Source: an uncultured Bacteroides sp. (GTDB lineage Bacteria; Bacteroidota; Bacteroidia; Bacteroidales; Bacteroidaceae). Taken from it: 64,000 nt of DNA. The stretch covers positions 103,262 to 167,261 of the forward strand of contig CASFGA010000005.1 in assembly GCA_949294185.1 (NCBI GenBank), given 5' to 3'. The notes beneath the pieces are model-generated. The model saw only the letters and a list, made by a program, of their open reading frames with translations, searched no databases and was not told where the DNA came from. This document shows, one piece after another, positions 63,943 through 64,000 of the stretch; the stretch's first letter is position 1; each line of letters opens with the position of its first letter. The translations under genes and the position numbers were made by a program.

Positions 63943-64000
63943 CGGCGGCTACCTACTCTCCCGCTTGCGCAGTACCATCGGCGCGGCGGAGCTTAACTGC
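63943..64000 (-). rRNA. rrf: 5S ribosomal RNA, 3' part
   Basis: The minus strand reads GCAGTTAAGCTCCGCC, then GCCGATGGTACTGCGC and GGGAGAGTAGGTAGCCGCC, the conserved 3' half of 5S rRNA. The 5' half lies beyond the right edge. It implies that an rRNA operon on the minus strand ends here, with the 23S and 16S genes to the right. Confidence 0.93.

Overview
The window is chromosomal DNA from a member of the order Bacteroidales (phylum Bacteroidota). Evidence read from the sequence: two SusC/SusD glycan-uptake loci, a fimbrillin-type lipoprotein, a side-by-side pair of acyltransferases matching the glycine-lipid genes glsA/glsB, many promoters of the Bacteroidetes type (-7 TAnnTTTG with TTTG/TTG about 19 nt upstream), and a MurE with the DNPR motif of meso-diaminopimelate users. 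I cannot name the genus with confidence. There are no insertion sequences, prophage, CRISPR array or tRNA genes that I could see; the only RNA gene is the 3' end of a 5S rRNA at the right edge.

Layout. Bases 1-5.8 kb: the tail of a DUF3108-like gene, L-aspartate oxidase (nadB, minus), then a plus-strand run of two small bacterial-PH-like membrane proteins, dihydrolipoyl dehydrogenase and a PBP4-type D-Ala-D-Ala carboxypeptidase. 5.8-13.6 kb (minus): polysaccharide utilisation locus 1 (PUL1), susC-susD-HELGH lipoprotein-GH27 alpha-galactosidase. 14.0-29.6 kb (minus): the division and cell wall (dcw) cluster rsmH-ftsL-ftsI-murE-mraY-murD-ftsW-murG-murC-ftsQ-ftsA-ftsZ, ending with a GatB/YqeY-domain gene; the mraZ that often opens this cluster is not adjacent. 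30.3-40.7 kb (plus): PUL2, a novel-looking lipoprotein, susC, susD, a catalytically dead GH18-like lipoprotein, a DUF1735/LamG lipoprotein and an intact GH18 endo-beta-N-acetylglucosaminidase-type enzyme; this gene set points to host N-glycans.

41-64 kb: glsA-glsB, a tripartite RND efflux operon, rsgA and frr, a histidine phosphatase, xpt with a xanthine/uracil-type permease, a fimbrillin-like lipoprotein, alkaline phosphatase, a sugar O-acetyltransferase, a membrane-anchored helix-hairpin-helix protein with an SNF-type sodium symporter, a VanZ-like protein, an ECF sigma factor, a CYTH protein, a 47-residue membrane peptide gene with its own promoter and terminator, prfB, a long-chain acyl-CoA ligase and the 5S rRNA end with its terminator.

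How they work together: each PUL couples an outer-membrane SusCD importer with surface lipoproteins and glycosidases, so cleavage and uptake of one glycan class are encoded in one unit. The dcw cluster supplies peptidoglycan precursors (MurC/D/E, MraY, MurG) and the septal machine (FtsW, FtsI, FtsL, FtsQ, FtsA, FtsZ). The remainder is housekeeping. I found no clearly new multi-gene system. The best candidates for novelty are the leading lipoprotein of PUL2, whose last quarter has a sharply lower GC content, the putative metalloprotease-like lipoprotein inside the alpha-galactosidase PUL, and the tiny monocistronic membrane-peptide gene.
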